Assembly (NCBI RefSeq): GCF_029227915.1
Contig: NC_079883.1
Coordinates: forward strand, 19,718,001 to 19,782,000
Length of the DNA: 64,000 bases
Reading direction: 5' to 3'
DNA from: Hydractinia symbiolongicarpus
Taxonomy: Eukaryota; Cnidaria; Hydrozoa; Anthoathecata; Hydractiniidae
Position 1 is the stretch's first letter. Every line of letters begins with the position of its first letter. Below the pieces are notes generated by a model. It was not told where the DNA came from and ran no database searches. It saw only the letters and a list, made by a program, of their open reading frames with translations. This document shows, piece by piece, positions 21,257-33,119 of the stretch. Made by a program: the position numbers and the translations under genes.

Positions 21257-23059
21257 TCATAAATTTTTGCAGGGATTAAATTTCATAGATTTTTGTCGGT
21301 TTAAGTTCCTGCGTAAATGTAGAAAGTAGTCATTCGTGAAAATTTTTCACCGCGAAATCTTTGAATAATTGTCTAATCCGCAAAATTTATAAAAAAAATT
21401 TCCATGGTCAAAACCTCCACTTCCACAAGTGTTTGTTTTTCCTTACTTCTTTTGTCACCTTCTATAATCTATTCTACCTTTAAAAATAAAATACCTATAT
21501 TCATTGATTACAAAAGTTATCTACTTTTTTTTAATGTATAATTATAATTTTCCCTATTCTTCACTTTACTCCTCTTAACCCTTTAGAGCCCTTAGATAAC
21601 GACCCTCCTTCTAAAATCTTTTTGTAACTGAGGAAAAGAGCTTCCGACGTTATCAAAGGTGACACCAAAAAGCTGTTTGTTTAATTGGCCAGAATTCGCC
21701 TTTGAAAATTTTTTAGGGATTTTTTAACAATAGATATGGCTGTTTGTCACTAAAATTTACCAAGTGCTAATTTTGCCAGTTTCAAAAAATAGTCAAAAAT
21801 GTTGAAATGCGAAATTAAGTTTTCGCAAAATATTAGAAAATGGCCCACACGCAAAAATAAGTCCCTGTGAAATGCTTGATGTTTCCAGATGAGCTCAACC
21901 GTGAAATTCAATCCCTGCGAAAATGCTTAATAGCTTTTAGTCAAGATTCTAATCAAAAATAAATTTTAGTACCCAGACTACTTCTTAGGGGATTAGAATT
22001 TAAAAACAAGCAGAAAACGTTGGTACTTCACTTAAGTTTTCAATTAGATTCACGTATATATATCAAAGTGTTGTGTTTATGGGTGCAGTAATAAAAGCTT
22101 TAAAAAAACTGTACAACCTTTGTGTTCCAAGTTTTCACAGTTGCATAAGTGTTAAAAATAAAAATAAAAAACAATTTCGAAATTGCCTAAGGTAAAAAAA
22201 AATAATAATAATAATTACAGTTCTTAAAATGGTATATTTTATTTACAAGTAAAAGAGTGCATATATGGAATTAAAATAACTATTATACTTACAAGCCGGA
22301 AAATAAATAAAAAAATAAAGCGATGGGGGGATCACAATAAGTTGCAAGCATAAACACAACCGCAGAACGACCCCTGTAAATCCTAACTGGACAGGATTTA
22401 CAGAGCATAGGCTAGAGGTTTAACTTTAGCTGGTATGCCAGAAATGGATAAATGGACTTTCATCAGAATGAATGGTGAATTTTTTGGAGACAGTATGTTT
22501 ATTAAAGTACAATGATCTGGAAATTGATGGGTTACTAATTCCAGCACATATATGATATTTAGAGATCTCTTTTATCAAGTTTGACAATGTGATGTTCCTT
22601 ATGGACCGTTTGGACAGTTTATATATGTAGTGATCGTCAGGAAGGCTCCAGCTGTAAATATCCGTGAATTGTAAATAAAAGTGAATCATCAACATATATC
22701 TTCACCTTGAATTGGAGTGAATTCCATCAGATATGCTTATGTTCTCCATATTGTTTGATATTTCTAAACTCCAATCTGAAAGAAGTTTCAATATTTTTGC
22801 TTGACTCCCAAAATTTTCGATGGATTGATAATACCCATGAGAAGTCGGTTTCACCATGTTGCATTTGCTTTTTTATATTCAATATTTTTGCTGAAGCAAT
22901 TGGTTTAATAGCTGTTTTCTGTAATAGAATATATTTGTATTCACATACCCTGAAGAAGAAATACTTTTGTTTATAAAGTTCAGTATTGGCATAGAACCAG
23001 GGATAATTGTTTTTTTAATTTAAAAACACAACAGCAGCTTTTCAGTCATGTGTAACTTT
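21257..23059. other. Non-coding; possible LINE 3' remnant
   Basis: No gene recognised. The minus-strand frame at 22,426-22,695 could be the decayed C-terminal part of the LINE remnant that follows, but no diagnostic motif is left. Confidence 0.35.
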
Positions 23060-23950
23060 ATTATTGGAAACTTTTAAAATAACATTGTTGTATCATACTT
23101 ATAGGTTGTATTATCTGACTCTCTAGAAAGTGCTTCGGATACAAAAATTTCGTTTGTCTGAGAGCCCTTAACTGCATATCCATTTCTTGATCTCTCTTGA
23201 TGACATTAAGTTTTTCTCTCCATGCAGTATTATACTTGTTATTAGCCTGTTTAATTTTAAAGATAAAAGACTTTGTGACTGTCAGGTTCACACTACTTTC
23301 AATTTTATAGCAGCTTTAGTCTTGTAGATTCCAACTCCAAGGTAAGTGTAATATTGAACTTCATTACCATCAGAATCGTTGATGCTGATGCCACATTTGT
23401 GCTGCTTGGATAACTTTTTTCTGGTCCCATAGAGCAAAACTCCGTTTTCCCTTGAATTCAGTAAGAGATTGTCATCCTGACTTCACTATTAAGTAGATTT
23501 CAGAACTTTTATCTGCGGTGAGAACGGTATAAGTGCTTTTTGGTTTGGTTTTAAGTGTCTAAAATTATATTGTTGTTGGGCGAGTAAATTATTCTCTTTG
23601 AGATGTAGAATTTCCTGCATATATGCAACACTCTCAACGAAATTTGAGAGTATATTAAGTATTGTAATTGGGCAGTAGTTGTCCAAGGATGATTTACAAT
23701 CGGATTTATGAAAAGGTGTTATCTTTCTTCTTTTCTAAGCAGTTGGAAACAAAGCATTTTCAAAACTGAGTACATCTGATACTTCTTATAATCTTTTGAG
23801 CAGGGTCACTCACGTCTGTCATGCTTGACCAGCGTTCAGCTCAACGGTGTCTTCATGTGCTGCTCCAATACCTGCAAAAGGTAGTGGAATAGATGCAGCA
23901 TTTTTAAGTACTGTCAGGAGACTGTTGTTCAGGTCTTGATTTTGTTGCAT
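23060..23950 (-). pseudogene. LINE reverse transcriptase remnant
   Basis: Read on the minus strand, the segment near 23,690-23,489 carries DNYCPITILNILSNFVE and NNLLAQQQYNFRHL, the palm blocks (NYRPI... and ...QYGFR) of a non-LTR reverse transcriptase. The 23,480-23,060 segment has GVLLYGTRKKLSKQ and YTYLGVGIYKTK, the thumb region. Frames change repeatedly, and the finger-palm core with the catalytic aspartates is deleted. It is unrelated in sequence to the LINE at 19.5 kb and closer to CR1/L2-type enzymes. Confidence 0.6.
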
Positions 23951-24187
23951 ATTAAGACCTGGGGCTCATTAGGTATACAGTGTGGAGAAAACTGTCAAGA
24001 TAGGTTTTGAACTTTCCTACTGTGCATCCAGTTAGGTCTCTAAGCGTTCTGGGAAGAGAGTTAAAAGAGTCTGGGTGCTTGATAACAAAGGAATGAGTGC
24101 AGAAGGGAGAAGTAATTTCTGCTGGCAGATGACATCACATCTGTGTGGCATAAAACAGAGTGAAGAAGAAAATTGGTACAAAGCCTT

Positions 24188-24797
24188 TTAGTATTTTCCA
24201 CAAGTAGATAATTTGGTATCTATCTCTTCTTCGTTGTAATGAATATTTAAATTATTCAAGTAATTTTTTCTATCAGAGCCATAGATTTTTCGAAAAAAAG
24301 TTGATTGTACTGATTCAAGTGATTTCACAAGGTACTTCGAAAAAAGTGACCATAACTGCGAGCAATATTCTAGATTGGGTACAACTAGTGATCTCCATGT
24401 GTAAGCATTACAACTGGTTCTCTTGATCGAAGGATCCAGCTTGACAATCATTTTCCTTTTTCTATAGCATTGTTGATATGAATCATGAAGGTACAGTCAG
24501 TGCTATGGATTACTCCTACGTCCTTAACATAATTCTTGGTTGTTATGGTTTCTCCTGATGGTGACTTGTAGGTAGATTGCTTTAGTTCATGGTTTTTACC
24601 GTATTGTAATAATTCATATTTTGTTTCATTAAAAAACATATTGGTGTGATTTGCCCAGGCATAAATGTGGTTTAGTGACATTTGAAGATTTTCTGGGTCG
24701 TTAAGGGTGAGTATTTGTTGAAGCAAGCGTGTGTCCTCCGCAAAACTTGAGAGGAATGTGCTTTGATGAATGCTTTTATCAATATCATTACACATTT
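24188..24797 (-). pseudogene. LINE reverse transcriptase remnant (CR1-like)
   Basis: Two overlapping minus-strand frames carry SSFAEDTRLLQQ (a decayed F-A-D-D catalytic block) with SLNHIYAWANHTNMFFNETK and then RSLVVPNLEYCSQLW with LESVQSTFFRKI, the C-terminal blocks of CR1/Jockey-like LINE proteins. A -1 type frame change lies at about 24,450. The 5' side is cut at about 24,797, where sequence of the TTAA transposon family begins. Confidence 0.7.
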
Positions 24798-25057
24798 GAA
24801 AAGAAATATAGCTAGAAAAAGTAGATTCTTTTAGCGAACTATGTATACTGTGTTGTGTTTTACGCAATGCAAACTATGAAACATTATACTTGAGTTAGAA
24901 CTCAGCTTGCCTTTTTCTGATGCGCTTTTTCAAAAAGGGAGCATTTTTAAAAGTTTGTGTCAACATTAGAGACATTTCTAAAACTCTGAGTTTAATAAAG
25001 TAAAGTTTTTCTGTTTATAAGTATAAAGACATGGAATTATACCAACTTTCCCTTTAA
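24798..25057 (+). mobile_element. 3' end fragment of the 9.7-kb TTAA transposon family
   Basis: This matches 11,370-11,665 almost throughout (for example AAACTCTGAGTTTAAT and GTAAAGTTTTTCTGTTT) and ends with CTTTCCCTTTAA at 25,057. The left part of the element is missing; it abuts LINE sequence. The TTAA at its end is also the left TTAA of the next element. Confidence 0.75.
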
Positions 25058-25697
25058 GGTGGCAGTAAGCCTTTTAAAATCGGGAAAGAACTCTAATAAG
25101 TTACAAAAGCTTTTTTTCAGACTATATATCCATATATCCAAACGTTAATAACAACAAAGATGGCCATAAAGTAAAAATAAACTCCAACCTGCATAGCACC
25201 TCACCGTGAGAGCTCCAACTTCAGATAGCATTTTCGTTTTCCTTTAAAATTTCAACAGAAGCTTTGCAAATCATGTGCAAAAGGTGTGCAAATTTTTTTC
25301 AATTTTGAATATTTTTCTTTTGTCAGCGACTAGATGCAACATAATATGGTAATAATATTTTTTTCAAAACAAACAAAAAGTTATTGTGGGAAAAACATAA
25401 AAAACAAAAGTATTCTGCACACCTATTTGATATGACTAACCCAAGGTTTGTTTTAAGCAAAAAGTAAATGAAAAATCATGAGGTTGTAAAACGTTAGAGC
25501 TCTTGAAAGCTACTTTTCTTCTGTATTGCATATATATATAAATGAGCATATATATCTGTGACTCAGTAAATTATAACATTAAACAAAACTGCTTCTATGT
25601 GATAAAGGCCAATATTTTTAGGAAATAACAAAGGAAATTCTGTATATAAAACATTAAATCTGTTTGAACAGCTGAAAAAGAATTACTGCCACCTTAA
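25054..25697. mobile_element. TTAA-flanked MITE, about 640 bp
   Basis: Bounded by TTAA at 25,054-25,057 and 25,694-25,697, with inverted ends GGTGGCAGTAA and TTACTGCCACC. No coding potential inside. TTAA duplication suggests mobilisation by a Kolobok or piggyBac transposase. Its left TTAA coincides with the terminal TTAA of another element. Confidence 0.8.
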
Positions 25698-25859
25698 TGG
25701 AAATGAATTTTCCACTTGAGAGAAAAAATGTTCATAATAAAATGGCTGATGTAAACAAAAGAAACGTTTTGCTACAAAATTTAAAAATAAGAACAATTGT
25801 TTTTACGGGAAATTTGCATGGTTATTATTTATATATTGTTAGTAATTAATTTGATTCCA

Positions 25860-26450
25860 ATGCCTTATAGGTTGACCCTTGATTGAAAAAGTACCGTAAA
25901 TTACAGAGTTGGTTTTTTGGACTTGCAGGCCTTCGGTTAGAAGTTTTGGTGTTATGAGGATTTTCTATAGGCTGAAAGAGATATTAAAATGCATTAGGTA
26001 AATTTCATTGTTTAATTGGTCATACACAAACAACTTTTCAGGATTATTTGATCCTTAGAATTTCTGAGTTTTCATAAATTGAATTAATTTGATCATCATA
26101 CTTTTTGAAGTCTTAATAGCTTTGTTTTGTAGGGCCGCCATTTTATGTCTGAAAGTGTCTGGTTTTAGCTAACATTCCTGTTGCCCTTACAAGTTCTTTT
26201 AAAGGAATATGAATATGACTTTCCCAGGAAAGGTATTCATCCAGAAGTAAACCTAAATACTTCACTGTCTTTGAAGGGGTCATTTTTGAACCAGTGAGTG
26301 TAAAGTTTAGATGTTTTGTGATGATTTATTCCTTTTTGACCTAAATACAACTATTTGGATTTATTACAATTTGGGCTTATTTTGTTAGCTATTTACAATG
26401 AGCAAAGTAGAGTGAGATCTGTATATATATGTTTGTTTATCTTACCGAGG
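25860..26450 (-). pseudogene. LINE remnant (CR1-like C-terminal region)
   Basis: On the minus strand a frame reads TPSKTVKYLGLLLDEYLSWE, then LKELVRATGMLAKTRHF, the typical thumb/C-terminal block of CR1-like reverse transcriptases. Beyond that, ILRIK and scattered stops mark the decayed end. The catalytic core is not present. Confidence 0.65.
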
Positions 26451-26578
26451 GATGTATTGTTGTTTATTAAACATGTGTTGTAGAGTTTCAATAATATTAA
26501 TAACATGTCTAATATGTAACATGTATTGTAAAATGCAATTACATTATCATTAGAGCGTAACAATTTTATTATAAATAA

Positions 26579-27010
26579 CTAGTTAATAAAGCCCGTGGAA
26601 AAATCCACTAAGGCAGAATAAAAAATGAAAAAGAAGCGTCATTTGAATTTTGATGACGTCAGCAGCCCATCCACAAAAAAAAATTAGAATCTTGTGTTTA
26701 CGTTGCCTCTATTGTGCAGAGCTTAAACTGCTGATCAAGAAAATGTATATGATCATGTGCTATTGATGAGCAGTTAATGAGACATAAGGGTTTGAAAATT
26801 TTGATGACGTCAACAATGGCCCATCAAAACCCAAAAAAATTTTTTTGGAAATTTGTATACCTGTTGCCTTTATTGTATAGATCTGGAAATGCTGATCAAG
26901 AAAAAGTGTAAGATCATGTACTTTTGACAAACGGTTGCAGAGATATTAGGCTTTGAAGGTTTTTTGATGACGTCATCAAGCCGTCCATTCCAAATCAGAT
27001 TTAGGGACCT
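26579..27010 (-). mobile_element. Helitron-like repeat (inverted copy)
   Basis: On the minus strand the 3' end reads hairpin GTGGATTTTTCCAC, then GGGCTTTATTAA, then CTAG (26,579-26,582). Inside there are about 2.5 tandem sub-repeats of roughly 160 bases, each with a GCTGATCAAGAAAA word and a TGATGACGTCA word. It is an inverted relative of 8,894-9,465. Confidence 0.5.
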
Positions 27011-28719
27011 AGGTTTAGAGCTAGCCGCTATGCATCTTTTAAAAAAAACTCCAGGTGCTAGAGCTGGTACCAAGATTTTCACAGTAAATATTAAAAACGG
27101 CTCTAATTACTAAATTATATTTAATAAAATGTATAATATTTGTTTAAGTTTAGCACTTACCCCACGTTCATTGATAAAGGTCATTATTGCGAAGCGAGCG
27201 AAGCGAAATTGTGGAGCACGTTTACTACACGCGAGGTATACCAAGAGGTTTATTGAAATTCTCAAAATTTCGATAGAAAAAAAATCATATAAAATCAGGG
27301 TAAAGAAATAAGAATGATATTTTTTCACCAAAAGGTAGGTTATTTTTTTGTCTACTAGAACAAATAAGTTTGGATTGAGCAGCTGTAATAAAAGTTAGTT
27401 AAAGATGCCAATAAATTGGTTTTGTACCCCCACCCCCCCCCCCCCCCCACGTGATTTCCCGATTTTCCGTTTGCCGGGAGCGAAAGACTGGAAAGTACAA
27501 TCGAGCAGTTAGAAAACGGCGATCGGCTAATTTGAAATATCGTCTATTTTACAGACCTCAGACAAATACCTATTTTGGGTAATTAAAAATATATGTCTTA
27601 TTAACTGTTGTGTATTTATGTTTGGCTTTTTATGTGTGATTGTATTTGCCTACAAACTGATTGTAATAAGTTTTTTTTCTTGATCTTTTTTATATAATTG
27701 TTACTAAATCCTCGTAATAATCAAGCTGTAAGTGTTTAAGTCTTCCCGCTTTTTTGTTGCTATGCTTTTCGCTTAAAATTTTGAGTTGGAAAGCTTGTAC
27801 CTTTTCTTTGAAGGTGCACTTTAATAATTTGAACGTTTATAACGCGCAAAAACGTGTTGTATATATCGCTTCATTATTAAGAAGATTTTAAAATATTAAA
27901 TTATCAGCTTACATTGGTATATTTACGTGGTATCCTTTTCATGCAGCAGAAGAAGAGTGAGTTGTGTGAAGGTCTGGATGATCCAATTTTTATTTTTACA
28001 TGTCTTGGTTTAATGTACGTAGCTAGCTAAACTACTCTTTGGTGCTTAAGGCCACCATGAAAAATATGTTTTTTGTTGTCCTTCAATCGAATCATTAGCT
28101 AAATAGAAAACATTGAAAAGACGTAATCAGGCACACGAGAGGAGGAAGGCATAAACTACAGTCAATATTAAAGAAGAATGTGGAAATTTAAGGAATAAAG
28201 ATCAGTTAATTATACTGTATGTACCATTATTTATCCTGTATTGGCTCTGACTGTTTTGCCAATCTGAAAGGCCTGTCTTCATTTTAAACGATATAGCTAT
28301 AATATATATATCTTGTAAATACTTTTTTTAAATCCTTCATATAAATCAAATTACTTCTTTTTGTTTTTGCATCCTGCAAATAAATATATAAGGTCTTCAG
28401 GAGGCAAACGTGACATATTTTTAATAAGAATTAAAAGGAAAAAGAGCTAAATAATTTAAAATGCACCAAAAAAAATCACCAAAAACAGTCTGTTGAATTC
28501 GCACTGCCATTCAGCAAAATGTATTAACAACGCAGGCATAAATAGAGTAAAACATTGGTGTGAACTCACTGACATGAACAAATTTGAATAAAATATTTTT
28601 TAAAATCAATGTTTGAAAACTTTATTAGGCACCAGAGAGTAGTATAGGTAGTGTTCATAAATTTCACTTCAAGTTAAGTGGGTTTCTTATCTCAACCCTT
28701 ATTTTGAGAATCGATTTAT
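27011..28719. other. Non-coding; C16 homopolymer
   Basis: No gene seen. A run of 16 C lies at 27,433-27,448, directly before a GC-richer CACGTGATTTCC stretch. The sequence GCGAAGCGAGCGAAGCGAAA is at 27,190-27,209. Confidence 0.5.
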
Positions 28720-28809
28720 TTGGACATTTCCTTATATGCTTTATTGTCAGAAATGCAAATTGTCTGTCATATATTTTTTTTAACAGTAATAATTAGGTAC
28801 ATCATAGTG

Positions 28810-29410
28810 ATATCGATTGTGAATGCGTTTTCAAGTTTGCATCGTCAGAATGCTGCACAAAGAATTGTTTCAAAGGCAAGATCTATTGGACTGAATGTGC
28901 ACTATGAAAGGCTAACTGCTGGAGATGGAAACTGTTTTTATCATGGAGTTTTGGAAACAATTTATAAAAATTTTGAACCAAATTTTGTTGGAACCCATGC
29001 ACCCATGAAGACTTACGAGTTGCAGTATCAAGTTTTGTGTGTCAACACCGTTATGAGGATTATGCTTTAGCCTGGAAAAAACAAACATAAGTGAGAGTGC
29101 AGATAAATCAATTGTTATCCATGCAACTGCAATCATGCTTAATACAGTGATTATTGTTACTAAAGCAGACAGTACACCTGAGTATCCTTATAGCATATTT
29201 TGGCCATCATTATCTTCTATGGACATAACACCTGATTTAAACGAATACACTGGTCAATGTATTTTGTTGGGCCATGAAAATGAACATTTCCAATCATTTT
29301 TCTTTTCTGGTGAAGTACCTTGGCAAAACAAAAATGGCAGAATTGGCAAACCTAATAATATAAAAAGAATATGCAGACGTAATCTCTTTAAATTTGCCAC
29401 CTATGGCTAA
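28810..29410 (+). pseudogene. OTU-type cysteine protease-like fragment
   Basis: The first frame (to a TAG at 29,068-29,070) contains LTAGDGNCFYHGVLE, the D-G-N-C catalytic motif of OTU proteases. After a frame change near 29,045-29,070 the sense continues to 29,410 with YTGQCILLGHENEHFQSFF, whose NEHF holds the likely catalytic His. The order D-x-x-C then late His, and the spacing of roughly 130 residues, fit an OTU fold. OTU domains deubiquitinate proteins and are also carried by some animal Helitrons and other transposons. The lysine-rich frame downstream and the surrounding repeats favour a transposon origin. Confidence 0.6.
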
Positions 29411-30404
29411 GTCTAGTGGCAGGGTTATTTCAAGTAATTCTGGGCAGTGTCAATCAAAAATTGAAAGACTAAACAGTATCTTACCAAGGTTTGTCGAAAA
29501 AAGCCATAACCCTATAAATTCCATAAATACAAATGAGTATGTAAATCAGGTAAAAGTCCATGCACCGTCAAAACAATTAAAGGAAAAAAACAAGGAAATT
29601 CATTTTGAAATTACTTCTTCAACTCTTTTAAAAAGTAAAACCGAACCTGAAAACGAAGTACAGAATAATAAAGCAAACAGCAATGTTAAATCTGACAAAA
29701 TAAATAGTATTACAAGTGCTTTTGTAGAGCCTAATCTTGAGTCTGGTAAACAGAGAAAGAAAGTTCGACAAATTAATATTTTGGAAATGAAAAAAGTTGA
29801 AGAAAAGCTAAAGCATGAATGTGAAATAAATGGTGTAAACTATTGCCAGCCGTCTTCTACAGAAAGTAAGCAAGAAAGGAAATCCAGAAGACGAAAGTTG
29901 AAGACAGATATTAAAAAAGCTTCTGTACTGGCAGGTAATAGCTCCGGTAAACTAGAACATTTAGAAAATAAAATTATTTTAATCCTCAATAAGCCAGAAG
30001 AAATGTTAAAACAGGATTGTAAAGTAAGTGGTGTGGACTATCAGCAACCATCCTCTAATAAGAACAAAACAAAAAGAAAGGCGAGGAGAGGAAAATTAAA
30101 AAATGATATTCAAGCCCACAATCAAAAAACTAATGATGTGGTAGGTCAAGATATTAGTGGCAACCCAAATGTTTATCACATGATTAACAGATTCCAGGAG
30201 GGTGAAAATATGCACATTATAAAAACCTGCACAATTTGTAAGGAGACTAGACCACACACTCAAAACTTCTCTCAAAATATTTTGCCTAACACGAGTTTTA
30301 TCTCCAAATCATTCAACTCTCCTTCACACATATTTCATTCGGTATTATTTGCTTCTGCCAAAACAACATCACAAAAAAACACAACTGTGGTTGTTTTATT
30401 CTAA
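29394..30404 (+). pseudogene. Lysine-rich protein fused to transposon antisense sequence
   Basis: An open frame of 336 codons (first ATG at 29,403). It is hydrophilic, with two related units (KQERKSRRRKLKTDIKKA and KTKRKARRGKLKNDI, each preceded by a C-x-VNGVxY-like stretch) and a CTICKE zinc-binding-type motif near 30,230. The last 45 codons (from about 30,254) are antisense sequence of the 9.7-kb TTAA transposon: the same peptide NISFISKSFNSPSH is found on the minus strand at 10.8 kb. The frame is thus a chimera created by an insertion or recombination. The first part may continue the OTU protein upstream and resembles the N-terminal region of Helitron proteins; this is inference. Confidence 0.5.
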
Positions 30405-31449
30405 TCAGCTTTACAAATCGAATGAGAAAGTGTACTCAAAAATCAAAACTTGAGACGGAGGTTAATTTAAAAGTTTTTCTTTTTAGAAAAAACAATGTAT
30501 AACTAAAGCCAAAACTTTTGGAATGGTTTGTCTTCGTAAACCAGTACTAACCACTGCACTGTCTGCCCTCAATAATTTAAGTGGCGATGCAATGCACTCA
30601 GTAGAAAGCAAGACCAAAATTTTTATTACCCCGTCTTACGAAAGCACATGTTCTTGAAGAATTTTAGATGTAAAAAGCAAAACATTCAGTGCTGGGGAAA
30701 GAAAATGCGAACATGGGAAGGAAATATATTAATTTCTTTGACATGGTTTTTTTTGGAAATGGCTATAATAAATGAAATTGTGTTGAATTTTGCTAAATAC
30801 GAGAAAGACAAATGTTTGGCTGTTTGGTGAAACATAGCTAACAAACATAACTAACAAACATAGCTAACAAAACTTTCAAAGCATTCTTGTTCAAAATGTT
30901 GAGAACTAATATAAAATTCAAAGTCTTTCGGCAAGGTACTACTTTTTATATTATATAGCCATTCGAACCTCTTTATTTTTTTTCGCACTAGGAACCTGAT
31001 TTTTTCTTTCATTATTATCTTCGTCTTTTGTCGTCACCTTTTCACACTCTCTACCTCCATATTTTTCTTGCTCCTCTTATCTTTTTTTGTCTTTTTATTA
31101 TTGCTACTTCGATTTGTACAGTCGATGGTAGTACAGTTTGGCATATTAAAATAATAAAAATATATAGTCAAAATACTTCATGTGATTACACCTAATCCCC
31201 AACACCGAACTTCGCTTTTTGAACTATAAAACGTCATAGTTCAAACTCGACCGTCATATAGTTTAAACTCGACCCAGCCTTCGTAAAAATGTAAAGGGGT
31301 CTATATACGGAGGTATATTTACGTGGGTTTAACACAGATTATTTCAGAAAAAAGAGGGTTGTACTTAAAAAGAATTATGGTATCCGTTTTTTTTTCTTTT
31401 ATGACCATTGATTATGAAAATATAAATTTTGACCAAATTTTCCCTTTAA
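30254..31449 (-). mobile_element. Inverted partial copy of the THAP/TTAA transposon
   Basis: The reverse complement matches 9,721-10,900 closely. It ends with TTAA (31,446-31,449) and a diverged terminal repeat, and carries a decayed THAP start (MPNC, then CTNRS) near 31,140. Homology stops at 30,254, where the lysine-rich coding remnant begins. The other transposon end is not seen. Confidence 0.75.
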
Positions 31450-32400
31450 GTTCAAACTTAAGAGGACAATGCTCCTGTCCTTTTTTTTGCTTTATTTTTA
31501 AAAGGTCAAGAAGAACATACAAATAAAAAATTTTGAAAATCTGAATTAAAGGTAGTGACTGCTTAATTTTAATGTTTGGGTACTATCAAGAATAAGTCTT
31601 ACTACTTATAAATTTCAAGTTCAAACTTCACGAGTAAAACTTATTTTTGCTTAATATTCTTTGTCTTATTTTCGAAGCTTTTTCCTTGTGCTACAACTTT
31701 CATTCGCCATATTGAAATGCTGTGGCGCATGGAAATAAGGCTTTCATAATATTTTTTCGCTAACGTCAGTGGTCATATATTCAACGTAACAAGACCCGAG
31801 TTATGTTTTTCAGTAAATGAATGAATGAAAGAAATGAGTTCTTTAAAAACCAATACAAGATTTACCCCCAGCTACACGAAATGTCGCAACACAAGTGCCC
31901 TTAAAAGTTCACGATTAAGGTGTACAAGTGAACTCCAAACCTGACGTAATTGCACAAACACAAACACTACCAATTCGTTATTCCAATGCAGCAACCGAAG
32001 TGACACAGACGGAGTCATCTTTAACATATGGAAGTACAAATTTGTTTTTACACATTTCCTTCTGATATTTTTGCAATACAAGATTGATCGACATAACAAA
32101 GAAGAATAACACACCGACTTCTTACAAAACGTCTTGATGATGTGTTGATTTCGACAGTGAAAATGAAGATGTACAAAGTGGAATGATGAGTATTTGTCAT
32201 CCTTTCTTTTAGTTAAACAGTCTAGTCTTGGAATTTCTACATCATTCGACTTAGCTGTGAATTTGAATTCAACGCAAATGGAAAATGAAGATAAAAAAGT
32301 GAGGAAGGCAACATACTTGATGATAGTGTGGATGGACGAAGTGATGATTGGCTTAAAAAGTCTCTTGAGAGGTAAGTACTTATGCCATACAATGCATACT
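31450..32400. other. No feature recognised
   Basis: AT-rich sequence without a convincing gene. The plus-strand frame from 32,194 becomes protein-like only near its end, where it is treated as the start of the transposase remnant. Confidence 0.4.
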
Positions 32401-33112
32401 TTTTTAACTTTGTATATTTTCAGAGCGGAAACACAAGATCCTGGTTTTGATCCTCATAGTGATTGTTACACCGATGAAAGTGAGTCAGATGATGATTATG
32501 TAGAGGGTTTTGAAGACTTTATCTGCAACAAAACTGTTACACAAACAATCGGTTTTCTAGTATATGAATCATAGTTGTTACAATTAATGAAATATTGTAC
32601 AAATTGTGGAGCGTTTATCGACTCTTCCCAGACCACCAAAGTAAAAAATAATGGATGTCAGTTGACTTTGAACTTTACTTGTTCAAAAGGTTTATTCAAA
32701 TATCTTTAAAATCGAATCACTAACACTTGCTTTAGTAATTCAGGCTGCAATTACAAATGGTCCTCACAACCAGCGTTAAACATAATGAAGGGAGCAGGTG
32801 ATCTATTGATAGCTGCTGTAGCAGAGCTAGCGGGTGTTGCTTCACGAAATTACACAAATTCGCAGAATTGCTAAAATTACGGTTCTTCTGGAATCAGATG
32901 TATTTCGAGCATCGTGGAAATTATATCTTTCCTGAAATCGCCCGTGCTTGGCGTAAGGTGAAAAAAAAACAGTGGAAGAAATTATATCTAATCGACAGTT
33001 GGCACTTGTCGTTGCCTGCCAGTGCAATACCCCTGGCCACAATGCTACGTATAGTACTGTGTCGGCAATCGATACTTTCACAAACAAAGTACTTCATTTC
33101 AACATAGTCCAT
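32401..33112 (+). pseudogene. Kolobok-type transposase remnant
   Basis: Several frames together show an acidic start (YTDESESDDDYVEGFEDF), a C-x2-C zinc-binding block (YCTNCGAFIDSSQTTKV), CNYKWSSQPAL, an AGDLLIAAVAELAGVASRNY helix, and LVVACQCNTPGHNATYSTVS with a following TNKVLHF. The last block corresponds to the catalytic-region motif (acidic residue, then S/T-PGH-A-x-Y) of Kolobok-like transposases as I remember them. The first catalytic Asp appears mutated (VACQ in place of the usual GDGR-like motif). At least three frame changes make it inactive. It could have mobilised the TTAA elements in this window. Confidence 0.55.
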
Positions 33113-33119
33113 GTAAACA

